From contig NZ_CP049246.1 in NCBI RefSeq assembly GCF_011046555.1, forward strand, positions 1,550,001 through 1,614,000: a stretch of DNA of 64,000 bases, read 5' to 3'. This DNA comes from Sphingobacterium lactis (GTDB lineage: Bacteria; Bacteroidota; Bacteroidia; Sphingobacteriales; Sphingobacteriaceae). The first letter of the stretch is position 1. Every line of letters begins with the position of its first letter. Positions 1 to 10,384 of the stretch are shown piece after piece. The position numbers were made by a program, and so were the translations under genes. Under the pieces are notes generated by a model. The model was not told the origin of the DNA, did no database searches, and saw only the letters and a program-made list of their open reading frames with translations.

Positions 1-656
1 GTGGAGCACCGCTTGAGCTGCACCTCAACAATGCGCATAACAACCTGAAGGCTTACAGTTACCGTAAGATCGGTGAGGACGGAAAGAAGGTTACGAAAGA
101 TAGTACCAGTCTGGAAGATGCCCTAGCCGATGAGAATTGGGATTATGTCAGCTTGCAACAGGCAAGTCCGCTATCCGGAAAACTTGATGTCATCAATGAA
201 TCCCTGACTGACTTGTGGACCTATGTATTTGCGCATGTCCATTCCTCCACTAAATTACTGTATCACCAAACATGGGCTTACCAACAGGATTCCAAGCACG
301 AAGGCTTCAAAAACTATAACAATGACCAGCTGACGATGTATGACAGCATCATGCATGTGAGCAAAGAATTGGAGAAAATCGGCGATTATGCCTTTATCGT
401 ACCTTCGGGAACGGCGATTCAAAACTTCCGCACAAGCTCGGTAGGCGATAAGTTGACCCGAGATGGATACCACCTGAACCTGGATTACGGACGATACGCA
501 GCCGCCCTGACGTGGTACGGTAAATTGTTCAACCTCGACCCGAGGAAGACAACCTACAAACCCGAGAAAGTATCGGATCTGGAAGCGAAAATAGCACGCG
601 AGGCTGCACATAAAGCCATAAGGAAGCCCTACAAGATTTCAAAGATCAGAAAGTAA
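1..656 (+). CDS. DUF4886 protein, C-terminal part
   Basis: The reading frame is open from base 3 to the stop at 654-656, so the gene begins before the window. About 217 residues are visible. The segments WDYVSLQQAS, LYHQTWAYQQDS and RDGYHLNLDYGRYAAALTWYG resemble the DUF4886 family, an SGNH-hydrolase-like group in Bacteroidota; the DGYHLN segment would carry the Asp-x-x-His pair of such hydrolases. Substrate is unknown and the fragment cannot show a signal peptide. A hairpin terminator follows directly. Confidence 0.7.
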   Translation, partial: GAPLELHLNNAHNNLKAYSYRKIGEDGKKVTKDSTSLEDALADENWDYVSLQQASPLSGKLDVINESLTDLWTYVFAHVHSSTKLLYHQTWAYQQDSKHEGFKNYNNDQLTMYDSIMHVSKELEKIGDYAFIVPSGTAIQNFRTSSVGDKLTRDGYHLNLDYGRYAAALTWYGKLFNLDPRKTTYKPEKVSDLEAKIAREAAHKAIRKPYKISKIRK

Positions 657-673
657 CGATCGATATACAGAAG

Positions 674-702
674 AAGCATCGCCCACGCGGTGCTTTTTTC
701 TT
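674..702 (+). terminator. Rho-independent terminator
   Basis: AAGCATCGC (674-682) pairs with GCGGTGCTT (687-695) around a CCAC loop with one G-T pair, followed by a T-rich run. It ends the DUF4886 transcript 18 bases after its stop. Confidence 0.8.
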
Positions 703-801
703 TTGGCGTCGGCTATAGCTCATGGATTTTTGTCTGCGGATGCGGGAATACTTTTGCGCTTGCTGACCGGAAATTCCGCGCCTAATCCTTACCTTAGTGC
801 C

Positions 802-2622
802 ATGAGTACCGAATTTTACCAACAGAACGTCGACCGGACGAAAGCCCAAATCACATCCTTGGAAAAACAGATCAATAAAAACGCCTTCTATAGGTTGGGG
901 TTGATCCTGGTAGGAGGGATAGGTATCTGGCAGCTGTTCTCGCTGAATAATATCCTATTGGTTTTGGGCGCGATGTTGTTGGTCATCGTGCTGTTCGCCT
1001 ACCTGGTTTTCAGGCAGGCAAAAGTAGATCGGAAACTGGAGGAAGCGAAGGTATTCCTGCGGGTCAATGAAAATGAGCTAAACATGCAGGCCGGTCAGCC
1101 GAACATGTATGCTGATGGCGCTGCATTCGAAGATCCAAAACATCCCTATAGCGGCGATCTGGATATCTATGGGCCAAATTCATTGTTTGCCCTACTGAAC
1201 CGATGTGCAACTCGTGACGCCGTTCAGGAATTGGCAAATTGGCTTATGGCACCGGCAGACCGAAAAACCATTTTAGATCGCCAAGAGGCTGTCGAGGAGT
1301 TGAAGCAAGACCCGGAACACCTGCAGGGGATCCAAACAAAAATGCTCTTCAACCTGGGGTCTAAAGTAAATCTTCGATCGTATATCTACAGCTATTTCCA
1401 CGACCAATCCCTGCAATTTGGAAACACATTCTATAAATTCTATGTCCCGCTGGTTCCTTTTATTTTCTTGGCAGGCATACTATTTTCCATCTTCGTGCAG
1501 AATTTAGGGGGGTATTTATTGGGATTGGGGATTGTTCATCTCTTATGGACGATGAGCCAAGCGGGGCGGGTGAGCCAGTTTTCCAATAAAATCGATAAGA
1601 TTGGCATTTCGCTAATCGGCTTTGCCGATGCCATCAAATTGATGGAAGAAAAACAATATCAAGCGTCCCTGAATAAGGAGTTGCAGCAGCAGATCCATGT
1701 GCAGGGCCAGGATAAGAAATTATCGAATATCATCCATGAGTTGGGTAAACTGATCGACAAGTTGGATGTACGAAACAATATGCTCGTTGGAGCCTTGTTG
1801 AATATGCTATTTTTATGGGATTTCAAACAGGTGATGGCCATCAGCAAATGGAAGGATCACTATGAGGATTCCATTATCTCGGGGTTTGATGCCATTGCAA
1901 AATATGAGGCATTGGTTTCCCTCGCTGTTCTCGCGTATAACCACCCCAACTGGACGCAACCTGTGCTGTTGCCGGATTTCCAAAAGGATGCCCTTATGGC
2001 TCAGGATATCAACCACCCCTTAATTTCAGGAGGAAAATCTGTTGGCAATGATTACAGCGCTCAGGATCACCGGATCGCATTGATCACCGGTTCCAACATG
2101 GCAGGTAAGAGTACCTTTCTACGTACCGTCGGGATCAACGCCGTGCTTGCCTATGCCGGTGCTGTGGTCTGTGCGAAACAATTCGCATTGCCGATCTATC
2201 AGTTGGTGACCTATATGCGGATCAAGGATTCCCTGAACGAAAGCACGTCCACCTTTAAGGCCGAGTTGGATCGCATGAAATTTATATTGGACCGTGTTTC
2301 CGATATAAAAGACAGCTTCTTCCTGATCGATGAGATGCTGCGCGGAACCAATTCCGTGGATAAATATTTGGGATCCAAAGCCATTATCAAAAAATTGATT
2401 GCCTTGGATGGGCGAGGCATGCTGGCCACTCATGATCTGCAGCTTTCCGAGCTGGTGAACGAATATCCGATGGTATTGAAGAACTATCACTTTGATATTC
2501 AGGTCAAGGGTTCCGAAATGCTGTTCGATTATAAATTGAAGGATGGTGCCTGCACGATTTTTAATGCCTCCATGCTGCTTAAAGGCATCGGTGTTGTGGT
2601 AGAAAGCGAAAAAGTTGATTAA
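802..2622 (+). CDS. Membrane-anchored MutS-like ATPase
   Basis: The 606-residue protein carries a MutS domain V ATPase at its C-terminus: Walker A GSNMAGKST at residues 430-438, a Walker B-like segment FFLIDEMLRGTN, and ATHDLQLSEL. The N-terminal mismatch-recognition domain of MutS1 is absent. Instead there are hydrophobic segments near residues 32-72 and about 210-265 that look membrane-spanning. It therefore belongs to the Bacteroidota MutS-related group of unknown role rather than to mutS or mutS2. I chose ATG 802 over the in-frame TTG at 703 because the upstream part reads like random sequence and a near-consensus -7 box (TACCTTAG, 790-797) lies just before 802. A role in DNA recombination or repair is only inferred. 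Confidence 0.8.
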   Translation: MSTEFYQQNVDRTKAQITSLEKQINKNAFYRLGLILVGGIGIWQLFSLNNILLVLGAMLLVIVLFAYLVFRQAKVDRKLEEAKVFLRVNENELNMQAGQPNMYADGAAFEDPKHPYSGDLDIYGPNSLFALLNRCATRDAVQELANWLMAPADRKTILDRQEAVEELKQDPEHLQGIQTKMLFNLGSKVNLRSYIYSYFHDQSLQFGNTFYKFYVPLVPFIFLAGILFSIFVQNLGGYLLGLGIVHLLWTMSQAGRVSQFSNKIDKIGISLIGFADAIKLMEEKQYQASLNKELQQQIHVQGQDKKLSNIIHELGKLIDKLDVRNNMLVGALLNMLFLWDFKQVMAISKWKDHYEDSIISGFDAIAKYEALVSLAVLAYNHPNWTQPVLLPDFQKDALMAQDINHPLISGGKSVGNDYSAQDHRIALITGSNMAGKSTFLRTVGINAVLAYAGAVVCAKQFALPIYQLVTYMRIKDSLNESTSTFKAELDRMKFILDRVSDIKDSFFLIDEMLRGTNSVDKYLGSKAIIKKLIALDGRGMLATHDLQLSELVNEYPMVLKNYHFDIQVKGSEMLFDYKLKDGACTIFNASMLLKGIGVVVESEKVD

Positions 2623-2627
2623 CTTTG
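2620..2627 (+). promoter_or_regulatory. -7 promoter box for the thioesterase gene
   Basis: TAACTTTG matches the Bacteroidota -7 consensus TAnnTTTG exactly and overlaps the TAA stop of the MutS-like gene. A weak -33 TTG lies at 2594-2596, slightly further away than usual. The expected transcript start leaves a short leader before ATG 2645. Confidence 0.55.
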
Positions 2628-2644
2628 CCCCTTCAAATTTTAAC

Positions 2645-3046
2645 ATGACACTTCAAGAACGTATTGAACAAAGTGAAACACGCATTACCATGACGGTGTT
2701 TCCTTCCCTCACCAACCACCACGATACCCTATTCGGTGGTAAGGCGATGTCCATGATGGATGAGGTTTCCTTTATGTGTGCCACCCGATTTTGCCGCAAA
2801 TCCTTGGTGACAGTTTCCACCGATAAGATAGACTTCCACAAAGCGATCCCCTCTGGCAGTATCGTAGAGGCCGTTGCCCGCGTAGAAAATGTGGGACGCA
2901 CGAGTCTTAAGGTCTTCGTGGAGATCTTTTTGGAAAGTATGTACGAGGATGGTCGCCAAATGGCGATCCAGGGACGCTTCACGTTCGTAGCCCTTGGCGA
3001 TGATAAAAAACCGATCCCCGTCTTGGAAGGATTGGATGTGCAATAA
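2645..3046 (+). CDS. Acyl-CoA thioesterase, hotdog fold
   Basis: This 133-residue protein looks like the YciA/BFIT cytosolic thioesterase group that hydrolyses acyl-CoA to free acid and CoA. Supporting segments are HHDTLFGGKAMSMMDE (the conserved N/H-x-x-G-x-x-FGG-x-x-M-x-x-MDE motif with the catalytic-site Asp), VTVSTDKIDFHKAIPSG and VEAVARVENVGRTSL. Length is typical of a single hotdog domain. ATG 2645 is preferred; an upstream in-frame codon at 2615 would lie inside the preceding gene and upstream of the promoter box. Confidence 0.88.
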   Translation: MTLQERIEQSETRITMTVFPSLTNHHDTLFGGKAMSMMDEVSFMCATRFCRKSLVTVSTDKIDFHKAIPSGSIVEAVARVENVGRTSLKVFVEIFLESMYEDGRQMAIQGRFTFVALGDDKKPIPVLEGLDVQ

Positions 3047-3050
3047 GCGA

Positions 3051-4127
3051 TCAGCTTAATTTCGCACGCTCATATTGTGGAGCCCAGGAAATCGGTACGC
3101 CCAATTCCTGGGCCCAATGATACACTACATGCGGATACCGTAAGAATTCACGACCCAGCAATATCAGATCGGCTGCATCTCGTTCCAATATATCCGTTGC
3201 TTGCTGGGCAGTCGTAATCAGTCCGACCGTACCGGTATAGATGCCGGTCTCCCGCTTTACTTCTTCGGCAAAGGGCACTTGATAGCCCGGTTCCACGGGA
3301 ATCTCCTGATGATGGACTGCACCACCTGATGAGATATCCGCTACTTCCACACCCATATTCTTCAATTCCCCGATCAAGCGAATGCTTTCCTGGAGGTTCC
3401 ATCCACCCTCCGCCCAATCCGTTGCGGAAAGACGAACCCATAAGGAATGCGCATGACCCAATTCAGGTCGCACCGCTGCAATAATCTCCTTCAGCAATCG
3501 GGTTCTATTTTCAAAGGATCCGCCATAGGCATCAGTCCGTTCGTTCACCAAAGGGGAAAGGAACTGGTGGATAAGGTAACCATGGGCAGCATGGATTTCA
3601 ATGATCTGGTACCCTGCTTGGACGGCTCTTTTGGTCGCTGCCCGAAAATCGTCAACAATGCTTTTCAGCTCGTCGACAGTCAGGGCAATCGGTGGATGCT
3701 CATCCGCATGGTAGGGGATGGGGGATGGTGCTACCGTTTGCCAGCCATGGGGGTGTGCCGGAGCGAACTGCTCCCGACCCAACCAAGGCAGCTGCGTGCT
3801 GGCCTTCCTGCCGGCATGCGCCAGTTGAATACCAGGAATACTATCCTGCGATTGGATGAAGGCAGCAATGGGTTTCAATTTCTCCGCCTGTTGGTCGTTC
3901 CATAGCCCCATATCCCCATAGGTGATCCTGCCGGCAGGAGATACAGCCGTCGCTTCCTGGATTACGGCGCCTGCACGGCCAATGGCAAACTGTCCCAGAT
4001 GGACCAGGTGCCATTCCGTTGCCTTTCCATCCTGTGCGCTGTACTGGCACATGGGGGAGACAACGATACGGTTGTTCAATGAAATTTGGGATAAAGGTAG
4101 TGGGCTGAATAAGATGGACTGTGACAT
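3051..4127 (-). CDS. Old yellow enzyme family NADPH dehydrogenase (YqjM-like)
   Basis: The 358-residue protein is a FMN-dependent ene-reductase of the YqjM/NamA branch of the old yellow enzymes. Diagnostic segments are NRIVVSPMCQYSA with the YqjM-type cysteine near residue 27, WHLVHLGQFAIGRAG, QLAHAGRKAS, EIHAAHGYLIHQFLSP with the His-x-x-His substrate pair, NERTDAYGGSFENR and LILLGREFLRYP. It should reduce activated C=C bonds using NAD(P)H in the cytoplasm. It ends 5 bases from the convergent thioesterase gene. Physiological substrate is unknown; oxidative or electrophile detoxification is the usual guess. Confidence 0.92.
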   Translation of the reverse strand: MSQSILFSPLPLSQISLNNRIVVSPMCQYSAQDGKATEWHLVHLGQFAIGRAGAVIQEATAVSPAGRITYGDMGLWNDQQAEKLKPIAAFIQSQDSIPGIQLAHAGRKASTQLPWLGREQFAPAHPHGWQTVAPSPIPYHADEHPPIALTVDELKSIVDDFRAATKRAVQAGYQIIEIHAAHGYLIHQFLSPLVNERTDAYGGSFENRTRLLKEIIAAVRPELGHAHSLWVRLSATDWAEGGWNLQESIRLIGELKNMGVEVADISSGGAVHHQEIPVEPGYQVPFAEEVKRETGIYTGTVGLITTAQQATDILERDAADLILLGREFLRYPHVVYHWAQELGVPISWAPQYERAKLS

Positions 4128-4253
4128 GCTTGAAAATTAGATGATCGAAGGGAAATCCCTTCTTTCCAAGATACGCATTTATAGTCAAAATAAGGCAAGG
4201 GGCAAGCGTTATTGCCATTGGGATGGCAATTTCAGGGTAATGGAGGAATTGGT

Positions 4254-4628
4254 TTATTCGTTGCGGATAACAGGCTCCAGATCCTTCAGTTCGGCTTCGG
4301 TAAAAAGCCGATAATGGATCTTAAAGGTCTTGCCCATGGGCGTTTCCAATGAAAATCCGCCAGGACCAAATCCATCCAGTACATCCAACGTAAAATGGGA
4401 ATATTGCCAATACTCGAAGAGATCCCGGTCTATCCAGAACTCAAATCCCTCCACCAGACCGATCATGGCATCGTTCATCCGGGGGTAGAAGCCTCCCTTT
4501 TCGAAACATTGCGGCTGGGTTCCCTCGCAGCACCCACCGGCTTGATAGAACATCAGTGGTCCGTGTTTTTCGGCCAATTCTTGAATAACTGCCTTTGCAG
4601 CATCGGTAACATCGATTCTTGAAATCAT
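4254..4628 (-). CDS. DUF779 protein, partner of aldehyde dehydrogenase
   Basis: The 124-residue protein matches DUF779: MFYQAGGCCEGTQPQC, VEGFEFWIDRDLFEYWQYSHFTLDVLDGFGPGGFSLETPMG. The CC-x-G and C residues could bind metal. DUF779 genes are commonly found directly behind ExaC/AldB-type aldehyde dehydrogenases, exactly as here, but no function is established. I use ATG 4628 (start MISRIDV); an upstream ATG at 4664 would add a 12-residue tail unlike the family. Probably co-transcribed with the dehydrogenase 71 bases upstream. Confidence 0.85.
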   Translation of the reverse strand: MISRIDVTDAAKAVIQELAEKHGPLMFYQAGGCCEGTQPQCFEKGGFYPRMNDAMIGLVEGFEFWIDRDLFEYWQYSHFTLDVLDGFGPGGFSLETPMGKTFKIHYRLFTEAELKDLEPVIRNE

Positions 4629-4699
4629 AAATTCTTCGTTTAATAGAAAGGGGTTACAGAACATAACCCCATTTCACACTTAACTACTATTAATTGTAT

Positions 4700-6202
4700 T
4701 TAGAAGAAACCAAGTTTTTCCTTGCTATAGGAGATTAGCATATTCTTGGTCTGACGGTAATAGGCAAGCATCATCTTGTGGTTTTCACGACCGATTCCGG
4801 ATTGCTTATATCCACCGAAAGGTGCGCCTGCAGGGTAGCTGTGGTATTGGTTTACCCAAACGCGGCCTGCTTGAATCGCACGCGGAACCATGTATAGCTG
4901 ATGCGCATCGCGTGTCCAAACGCCAGCGCCCAATCCGTAGATGGTATCATTGGCAATCTCGATCGCTTCTTTTTCATCCTTGAAGGTCGTCACGGCCAGA
5001 ACTGGTCCGAAGATCTCCTCTTGGAAAATACGCATTTTATTGTTTCCCTTGAATAGGGTCGGCTTGATGTAGTATCCATCTTCCAAGCCCGAACCGACGT
5101 TGTTCTCATCTCCACCGGTCAACACTTCTGCACCTTCTTCCTTACCCAACTTGATGTAGGACATGATCTTGTCCTTCTGGATCTTCGAAGCCTGAGCACC
5201 CATCATCACGTCTGGATCCAGTGGGTTACCCACCTTGATCTTGTTCACGCGATCGATTACCCGCTCAATGAATTTGTCATAGATGTCTTCTTGGATCAAT
5301 AGGCGGGAAGGACATGTACAGATCTCACCTTGGTTCAGGGCGAAAAGGACCGCGCCTTCGATGGCTTTGTCCAAGAATGCATCATCCTCATCCATAACCG
5401 AGCTGAAGAATACGTTCGGCGATTTACCGCCCAGTTCCAGCGTTACAGGGATGATGTTTTCCGTAGCGTATTGCATCACCATACGTCCTGTAGCAGTCGA
5501 TCCCGTGAATGCCGCCTTGGATACCTTTGGATGCGTCACCAGGTGACGGCCCAATTCGGATCCAAAACCGTTTACCACGTTGATCACGCCCGGTGGGATT
5601 AGATCGCCAATCAATTCCATCAATACCAAGATGGACGTCGGGGTGCTTTCCGCTGGTTTTAACACAACGGTACATCCAGCCGCCAGAGCAGGGGCCAGTT
5701 TCCATACTGCCATGAGGATCGGGAAGTTCCACGGAATGATCTGTGCAACGACGCCGATAGGTTCGTTCACGATCAGTGAAACTGTATTGGGATCAAGCTC
5801 TGATAGCGATCCCTCTTCGGCACGGATCACACCGCCAAAATAGCGGAAGTGGTCTATGGCCAATGGGATATCCGCGTTCAGGGTTTCGCGAACGGCTTTA
5901 CCGTTGTCAATGGTTTCTGCAGCGGCGATCATTTCGAGATTCTGCTCGATGCGGTCCGCAATTTTGAACATAATGTTGCTGCGTTCTGTTGCCGAAGTCT
6001 TGCTCCAGCTCTCAAACGCCTTCGCCGCAGCCTCAACAGCCTTGTCGATATCTTCTTTGGTCGAATGTGCTACCTGTGTGAAAGGCTTTCCATCGATCGG
6101 CGATATGTTGTCGAAATATTTTCCCTGTACCGGGGCAACGAATTTGCCACCGATGTAATTGTCATAACGTTCTTTGAACGTCGGTCTTTTAACTTCACCC
6201 AT
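4700..6202 (-). CDS. NAD-dependent aldehyde dehydrogenase (ExaC/AldB type)
   Basis: This 500-residue protein is a full-length aldehyde dehydrogenase that oxidises aldehydes such as acetaldehyde to acids with NAD. It has the IIPWNFP cofactor segment, the general base Glu256 in ELGGKSPN, and the catalytic Cys295 in [11 protein letters not shown], followed by [10 protein letters not shown] and [13 protein letters not shown]. The GEICTCPSR form is typical of the ExaC/AldB subgroup. It is transcribed divergently from an AraC-type regulator and heads an operon with DUF779. A -7 box and two regulator-like repeats lie upstream. Confidence 0.95.
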   Translation of the reverse strand: MGEVKRPTFKERYDNYIGGKFVAPVQGKYFDNISPIDGKPFTQVAHSTKEDIDKAVEAAAKAFESWSKTSATERSNIMFKIADRIEQNLEMIAAAETIDNGKAVRETLNADIPLAIDHFRYFGGVIRAEEGSLSELDPNTVSLIVNEPIGVVAQIIPWNFPILMAVWKLAPALAAGCTVVLKPAESTPTSILVLMELIGDLIPPGVINVVNGFGSELGRHLVTHPKVSKAAFTGSTATGRMVMQYATENIIPVTLELGGKSPNVFFSSVMDEDDAFLDKAIEGAVLFALNQGEICTCPSRLLIQEDIYDKFIERVIDRVNKIKVGNPLDPDVMMGAQASKIQKDKIMSYIKLGKEEGAEVLTGGDENNVGSGLEDGYYIKPTLFKGNNKMRIFQEEIFGPVLAVTTFKDEKEAIEIANDTIYGLGAGVWTRDAHQLYMVPRAIQAGRVWVNQYHSYPAGAPFGGYKQSGIGRENHKMMLAYYRQTKNMLISYSKEKLGFF

Positions 6203-6240
6203 AGTTGTTGTATTATAAAGTTTATTATTGGACTCTTTCT

Positions 6241-6271
6241 CAAATTTACCGAAAGGGCATTTTTATCGATA
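6241..6271 (-). promoter_or_regulatory. Aldehyde dehydrogenase promoter, weak -33
   Basis: On the minus strand TAAATTTG (6248 down to 6241) is a perfect -7 box. The -33 position, 19 bases upstream (6271-6268), reads TATC instead of TTTG, so the promoter probably needs an activator. The start codon is 38 bases downstream. Confidence 0.6.
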
Positions 6272-6300
6272 GCATTATAGTCGCTATTCATAGCATTATA
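6269..6300. promoter_or_regulatory. Direct-repeat operator candidate for the AraC-type regulator
   Basis: The 11-base sequence ATAGCATTATA occurs twice, at 6269-6279 and 6290-6300, with starts 21 bases apart (two helical turns). Spacing of direct half-sites by 21 bases is what AraC-family proteins bind. The proximal copy overlaps the defective -33 position of the aldehyde dehydrogenase promoter. Binding by the neighbouring regulator is inferred. Confidence 0.6.
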
Positions 6301-6373
6301 ATTACAGTAGCGTGTTTTTTGTTTTATTTACTTTTTTTAAATTTACGGAACGACCGATTATAAATGATTTACT

Positions 6374-7297
6374 ATGGATAACAGAAAATTAATCCAGCAG
6401 TTGCCGTTTTCAAAAGAACATGAGATCAATACATTGGTCGAGAACCGTCGTGCCTTCACCTTGAACAATTTTGAGCTGAACGTCTATGAGACCTATCAGG
6501 CCAGTCATTTGGTGCCATTGCGCTTCAATGATATGGTGATCATCAATATGTTGAAGGGGAAGAAGGTGATGCACTTGGAGGATATTCCCGCATTTGACTA
6601 TTTCCCGGGCGAAACGTTGGTGCTGCCTGCCGAGAGACAGATGAAGATCGATTTTCCGGATGCCCAGATGCAGGATCCCACACAGTGCACGGCATTGGTG
6701 ATTTCCGCCGACAAGATCACCGAAACCATTGATTACCTCAACAATCAATATCCAAAGACGGACAGCAAGCTGTCCTGGGATTTTTCCTGGAATAAGTTTC
6801 ACCTCATCAACACGGCGGAATTGACTGCCCTGACGGATAAGTTGTTCGCCAATATGATCTCTGATGATCCCTTCAAGGATATGTTGGCCGATCTGCAGTT
6901 CAAGGAACTCCTGATCCGCATCATCCAACAGCAACAGCTCGGTGAGCTCTTGGAACCCAGCAAGGCGGTAAGTAGCGAAGTAGACCTGCTGATGAGCTAT
7001 ATCAAAAGGAATATTTCAGAGAAATTGACGGTGGAGGACCTCAGCAAGGTCGCCAATAGGAGTAAGGCGAGTTTATTTCGGTTGTTCAAGGATGAATATG
7101 GCATTACACCTATGGAATTGGTCATTCAGGAAAGGTTGCGGAAGGCAAAGGAAATGTTGAAAGCGGACCACAGCATCAAAGAGGTATGTTATGCCTGTGG
7201 GTTTACAGATGTGAATTATTTTACCCGATTGTTTAAGGCCAGGGTGCATGTTACACCCGGTGCCTTCCAGCGGGAAACAGGTGTTAGCGTTTCATAG
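6374..7297 (+). CDS. AraC-family transcriptional regulator
   Basis: The 307-residue protein has an N-terminal ligand-sensing domain of the AraC_N type (residues about 20-185) and a C-terminal double helix-turn-helix (about 205-300: MSYIKRNISEKLTVEDLSKVANRSKAS then IKEVCYACGFTDVNYFTRLFK). It is divergent from the aldehyde dehydrogenase-DUF779 operon and most likely activates it in response to an aldehyde or alcohol. Its stop overlaps the 3' end of the convergent smpB gene by 14 bases. Confidence 0.9.
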   Translation: MDNRKLIQQLPFSKEHEINTLVENRRAFTLNNFELNVYETYQASHLVPLRFNDMVIINMLKGKKVMHLEDIPAFDYFPGETLVLPAERQMKIDFPDAQMQDPTQCTALVISADKITETIDYLNNQYPKTDSKLSWDFSWNKFHLINTAELTALTDKLFANMISDDPFKDMLADLQFKELLIRIIQQQQLGELLEPSKAVSSEVDLLMSYIKRNISEKLTVEDLSKVANRSKASLFRLFKDEYGITPMELVIQERLRKAKEMLKADHSIKEVCYACGFTDVNYFTRLFKARVHVTPGAFQRETGVSVS

Positions 7298-7739
7298 CAC
7301 GATCCAATTCCCTTTTGGTCTCTCTTTCCTTGATACTGTCGCGCTTATCAAAATCCTTCTTACCCTGCGCCAGGGCAATCTCGACCTTGGCAAATCCGCG
7401 CTCGGATATAAAGATCCGCAAAGGCACGATCGTATAGCCCTTTTCTTCCCCTTTCTCGCGTAATTTCTTCATCTCACGCTTTGTCAAAAGCAGTTTTCGG
7501 TCTCTTTTTGCTTCGTGATTATAGAACGATCCAAAGGAGTATTCCGCAATGTGCATATTCCGGATATAAAGTCCGTCCTCGAAGAATGCACAGAAGCTAT
7601 CGTTGATGTTGGCCTTTCCCTGTCTGATGGATTTAATCTCGGTTCCCAGAAGTGCAATCCCTGCGACATATTTGTCAAGTAGGTGATATTCAAAGGAAGC
7701 CTGTTTGTTTTTTATGTTTACCGATGCAGAAATAGCCAT
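7284..7739 (-). CDS. smpB: SsrA-binding protein SmpB
   Basis: This 151-residue basic protein binds tmRNA and delivers it to stalled ribosomes for trans-translation. Family hallmarks are LLDKYVAGIALLGTEIKSIRQGKANINDSF, the AEYSFGSFYNHEAKRDRKLLL segment, VPLRIFISERGFAKVEIALAQGKKDFDKRDSIKERE and a basic C-terminal tail. Length is normal. It overlaps the araC-type gene tail-to-tail by 14 bases. No tmRNA gene is seen in this window. Confidence 0.97.
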   Translation of the reverse strand: MAISASVNIKNKQASFEYHLLDKYVAGIALLGTEIKSIRQGKANINDSFCAFFEDGLYIRNMHIAEYSFGSFYNHEAKRDRKLLLTKREMKKLREKGEEKGYTIVPLRIFISERGFAKVEIALAQGKKDFDKRDSIKERETKRELDRAMKR

Positions 7740-9244
<1,505 letters not shown>

Positions 9245-9262
9245 ACACTAACCGAATACAAA

Positions 9263-10384
9263 GTGATTACTATAGTTCCTGTTGAAACAAAGAAGGAGAG
9301 GGCGAAGTTCATCGATTTCCCGCATGATCTCTATGCGAATGATCCGAACTATGTGCCCGAACTTTTCTTAGGACAGGATGATTTATTGAATCCTGCGAAA
9401 CATCCCTATTACAAGCATTCCTCCGCACGCCTGTTCCTAGCGTACCGCGACGGAAAGATTGTGGGCCGGATCGCAGCATTCTGGAATGTAAATCATAATG
9501 CCTTTAATAAAGTGAACGAAGGCCAATTTGGCTTTTTCGACTGCATAAACGACCAGGAAGTTGCCGACCAATTGTTCGCCGCTGCAGAAGCATGGGTGAA
9601 GGATAAGGGCGGTGATAATATCGTCGGACCAATCAACCTGACCACGAACGACACCACAGGTCTGCTGGTACAGGGTTTCGATCGGCCACCAATGGCGATG
9701 ATGCCCTACAATTTTCCATACTACGAAGATCTGATCCTGCAAGCGGGGTTCGCCAAAAAGGTCGATCTGCGCGCATACCTCGTGACCAAGGCGACAGCCA
9801 GTCAGCGGTCGGTATTGCTTTTGGATAAATTGGAAGAGCGCTTGAAGCGTTCGGGAATCATCCTGCGCCAGATCAATCTGAAGGATTTCAAGAATGAGGC
9901 TGCCCGTATCAAAGAGGTGTACAACAAAGCATGGGATAAGAACCTGGGCTTTGTGCCGATGACGGATGATGAATTCATGTATGTCGCCAAGGACCTGAAA
10001 ATGATCGTGGATCCCAAATACTGCATTGTCGCCCAAAAGGGTGATGAGATCATCGGTTTTGCATTGGGTATCCCGAATATCAACGAAATCCTGATCAATA
10101 TCGAAAGAGGTCGCCTCCTTCCGACGGGAATCTTTAAGCTCTTATTTGGTAAGAAGCATGTCAAATCCGTGCGTGTACTGATGCTCGGCGTCTTGGATTC
10201 GTACCGTAAGTTAGGTATTGAAGCCTGCCTATACGGTCGCATCATCAAGAATGCACTTCCTTCGGGAATTGTCGAAGCGGAATGTTCCTGGATGTTGGAC
10301 CACAATTATATGATGAACCACGCGATTGAACAGATCAACGCGGACTTATATAAGAAATATCGACTTTTTGAAAAAGCGGTATGA
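9263..10384 (+). CDS. GNAT-fold acyltransferase, candidate ceramide synthase
   Basis: This 373-residue protein has a double GNAT-like layout: residues about 1-130 (FIDFPHDLYANDPNYVPEL, ARLFLAYRDGKIVGRIAAFWN) and about 200-370 (CIVAQKGDEIIGFALGIPNINE, VRVLMLGVLDSYRKLGIEACLYGRI). It belongs to a conserved family usually annotated only as N-acetyltransferase. In Caulobacter a GNAT-superfamily protein near SPT was shown to act as ceramide synthase; the position here, directly after spt, suggests the same N-acylation of the sphingoid base by acyl-CoA. That role is inference. The start is GTG 9263, 18 bases after spt; its stop overlaps the next start (ATGA). Confidence 0.75.
   Translation: MITIVPVETKKERAKFIDFPHDLYANDPNYVPELFLGQDDLLNPAKHPYYKHSSARLFLAYRDGKIVGRIAAFWNVNHNAFNKVNEGQFGFFDCINDQEVADQLFAAAEAWVKDKGGDNIVGPINLTTNDTTGLLVQGFDRPPMAMMPYNFPYYEDLILQAGFAKKVDLRAYLVTKATASQRSVLLLDKLEERLKRSGIILRQINLKDFKNEAARIKEVYNKAWDKNLGFVPMTDDEFMYVAKDLKMIVDPKYCIVAQKGDEIIGFALGIPNINEILINIERGRLLPTGIFKLLFGKKHVKSVRVLMLGVLDSYRKLGIEACLYGRIIKNALPSGIVEAECSWMLDHNYMMNHAIEQINADLYKKYRLFEKAV

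Noticed and set aside
703-801. Longer N-terminus for the MutS-like protein from a TTG
   Set aside because: It overlaps the terminator of the previous gene and precedes a -7-like box; ATG 802 is better placed.
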